NCBI GenBank assembly: GCA_030593185.1
Contig: JAUVHQ010000120.1
Location: 1-6,677, forward strand
DNA length: 6,677 nt
Direction: 5' to 3'
DNA from: Bacteroidota bacterium
GTDB taxonomy: Bacteria > Bacteroidota > Bacteroidia > Bacteroidales > VadinHA17
The position numbers were made by a program, and so were the translations under genes. The number at the start of each line of letters is the position of its first letter. Within the stretch, counting starts at the first letter, position 1. This document shows positions 6,246 to 6,677 of the stretch, piece after piece. A model generated the notes under the pieces. The model worked only from the letters and a program-made list of their open reading frames with translations, did no database searches and was not told where the DNA came from.

Positions 6246-6339
6246 TGAACCATTTCGTGAACAAAGTGAACGAAATGTCTCACGAGCAGGTTTTTGAGTA
6301 ATGGATAGTTGGAGCGAGTAAACCGCTGACGGGGTTTTT
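6229..6339 (+). terminator. Structured convergent region, probable asnA terminator
   Basis: Just before T5 (6335-6339), AAACC (6320-6324) pairs with GGTTT (6333-6337), forming a compact rightward terminator-like hairpin. Alternatively the whole region can close into one structure: 6233-6241 pairs with 6326-6334 (CCGTCAG/CTGACGG plus two wobbles), extended by AAA/TTT. Inside it, CATTTCGT (6251-6258) and ACGAAATG (6270-6277) form a perfect 8-bp stem with an 11-nt loop. The T-run overlaps the last codon and the stop of the convergent DUF6048 gene. Confidence 0.5.
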
Positions 6340-6677
6340 ATAAAGGCAACTGATAAAAAACGGAATATCTGAAACCCAGGTTATTCCTGCCATTTACTTT
6401 CCCGTATCCCGGTATATAATAAGGTGACATGTTGTTATCATCCGGCTTGTATATAAGTAACCTGCCTCTTAATGACCATCCAAAATATATATTATTAAAA
6501 ATTTTAGCCCTTTTGCCGGTTGTAAATTCCAGCCAATGAGCATTCAGGTTTTTTATGGGAATTGCACCGGAGAAATCTCCCCAATATGGATCACTAATTT
6601 CCAGATCCGGAGCTTCATGTTTGAAAAAGCTCACCCCATACCTGACACCGGCGAAAAACATCCCCATATCATTAACA
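6338..6677 (-). CDS. DUF6048 family protein, C-terminal part (5' end outside window)
   Basis: The last 112 or so residues of a protein that resembles DUF6048, a Bacteroidota family of unknown function. Recognisable features are FFAGVRYGVSFF near the left end of the fragment, NAHWLEFTTGKRAKIFNNIYFGWSLRGR in its middle (an aromatic-rich HW-E-F and GWS pattern), a YIPGYGK turn, and an end in GFRYSVFYQLPL, with alternating residues and a terminal aromatic-rich strand like an outer-membrane beta-barrel. The Met codon at 6665-6667 is probably internal: the frame stays open to the window edge (Val-Asn-Asp precede it), and family members are roughly twice this length as I recall. The envelope location is inferred. 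It converges on asnA, so the two are separate units. Confidence 0.7.
   Translation of the reverse strand, partial: VNDMGMFFAGVRYGVSFFKHEAPDLEISDPYWGDFSGAIPIKNLNAHWLEFTTGKRAKIFNNIYFGWSLRGRLLIYKPDDNNMSPYYIPGYGKVNGRNNLGFRYSVFYQLPL

Overview
The window looks like chromosomal DNA of a member of the Bacteroidota, probably Bacteroidales or a relative. The evidence is AT-rich intergenic DNA, A-rich sequence instead of Shine-Dalgarno sites before starts, promoter boxes of the TAnnTTTG type, two families largely confined to this phylum (DUF4831 and DUF6048), a POT transporter of the type common in it, and an AsnA-type asparagine synthetase.

Layout. Bases 1-238 hold no gene; they contain repeat-like debris and a 7-bp-period array. 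Two minus-strand genes follow: a DUF4831 lipoprotein (239-1405) and the bifunctional NAD(P)HX repair enzyme NnrE-NnrD (1518-3059). Between them lie a second 7-bp-period array and a palindrome. A divergent promoter region (3060-3293) separates nnr from a plus-strand POT/PTR2 family transporter (3294-4988). Next comes asnA, aspartate--ammonia ligase (5182-6219). A structured convergent intergenic region (6220-6339) then separates asnA from the 3' part of a minus-strand DUF6048 gene that runs off the right edge.

Main finding. The 193-bp gap before asnA is not empty. It contains a short reading frame (5021-5101) coding for a 26-residue peptide with 8 asparagines and no lysine. The frame is followed by an intrinsic terminator (stem plus eight T, 5127-5161) that ends only 20 nt before the asnA start. 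The left arm of that terminator, CCTTCTC, can pair equally well with an upstream copy of GGGAAGG inside the end of the leader frame. An additional early hairpin overlaps the Asn codons. Together this has the logic of a trp/his-type leader-peptide attenuator tuned to asparagine: ribosomes short of Asn-tRNA would stall and favour the antiterminator, switching on the enzyme that makes asparagine. This is read directly from sequence and pairing; the regulatory behaviour is inferred.

The other genes look like ordinary housekeeping functions (metabolite repair, transport, envelope proteins) with no evident shared pathway.
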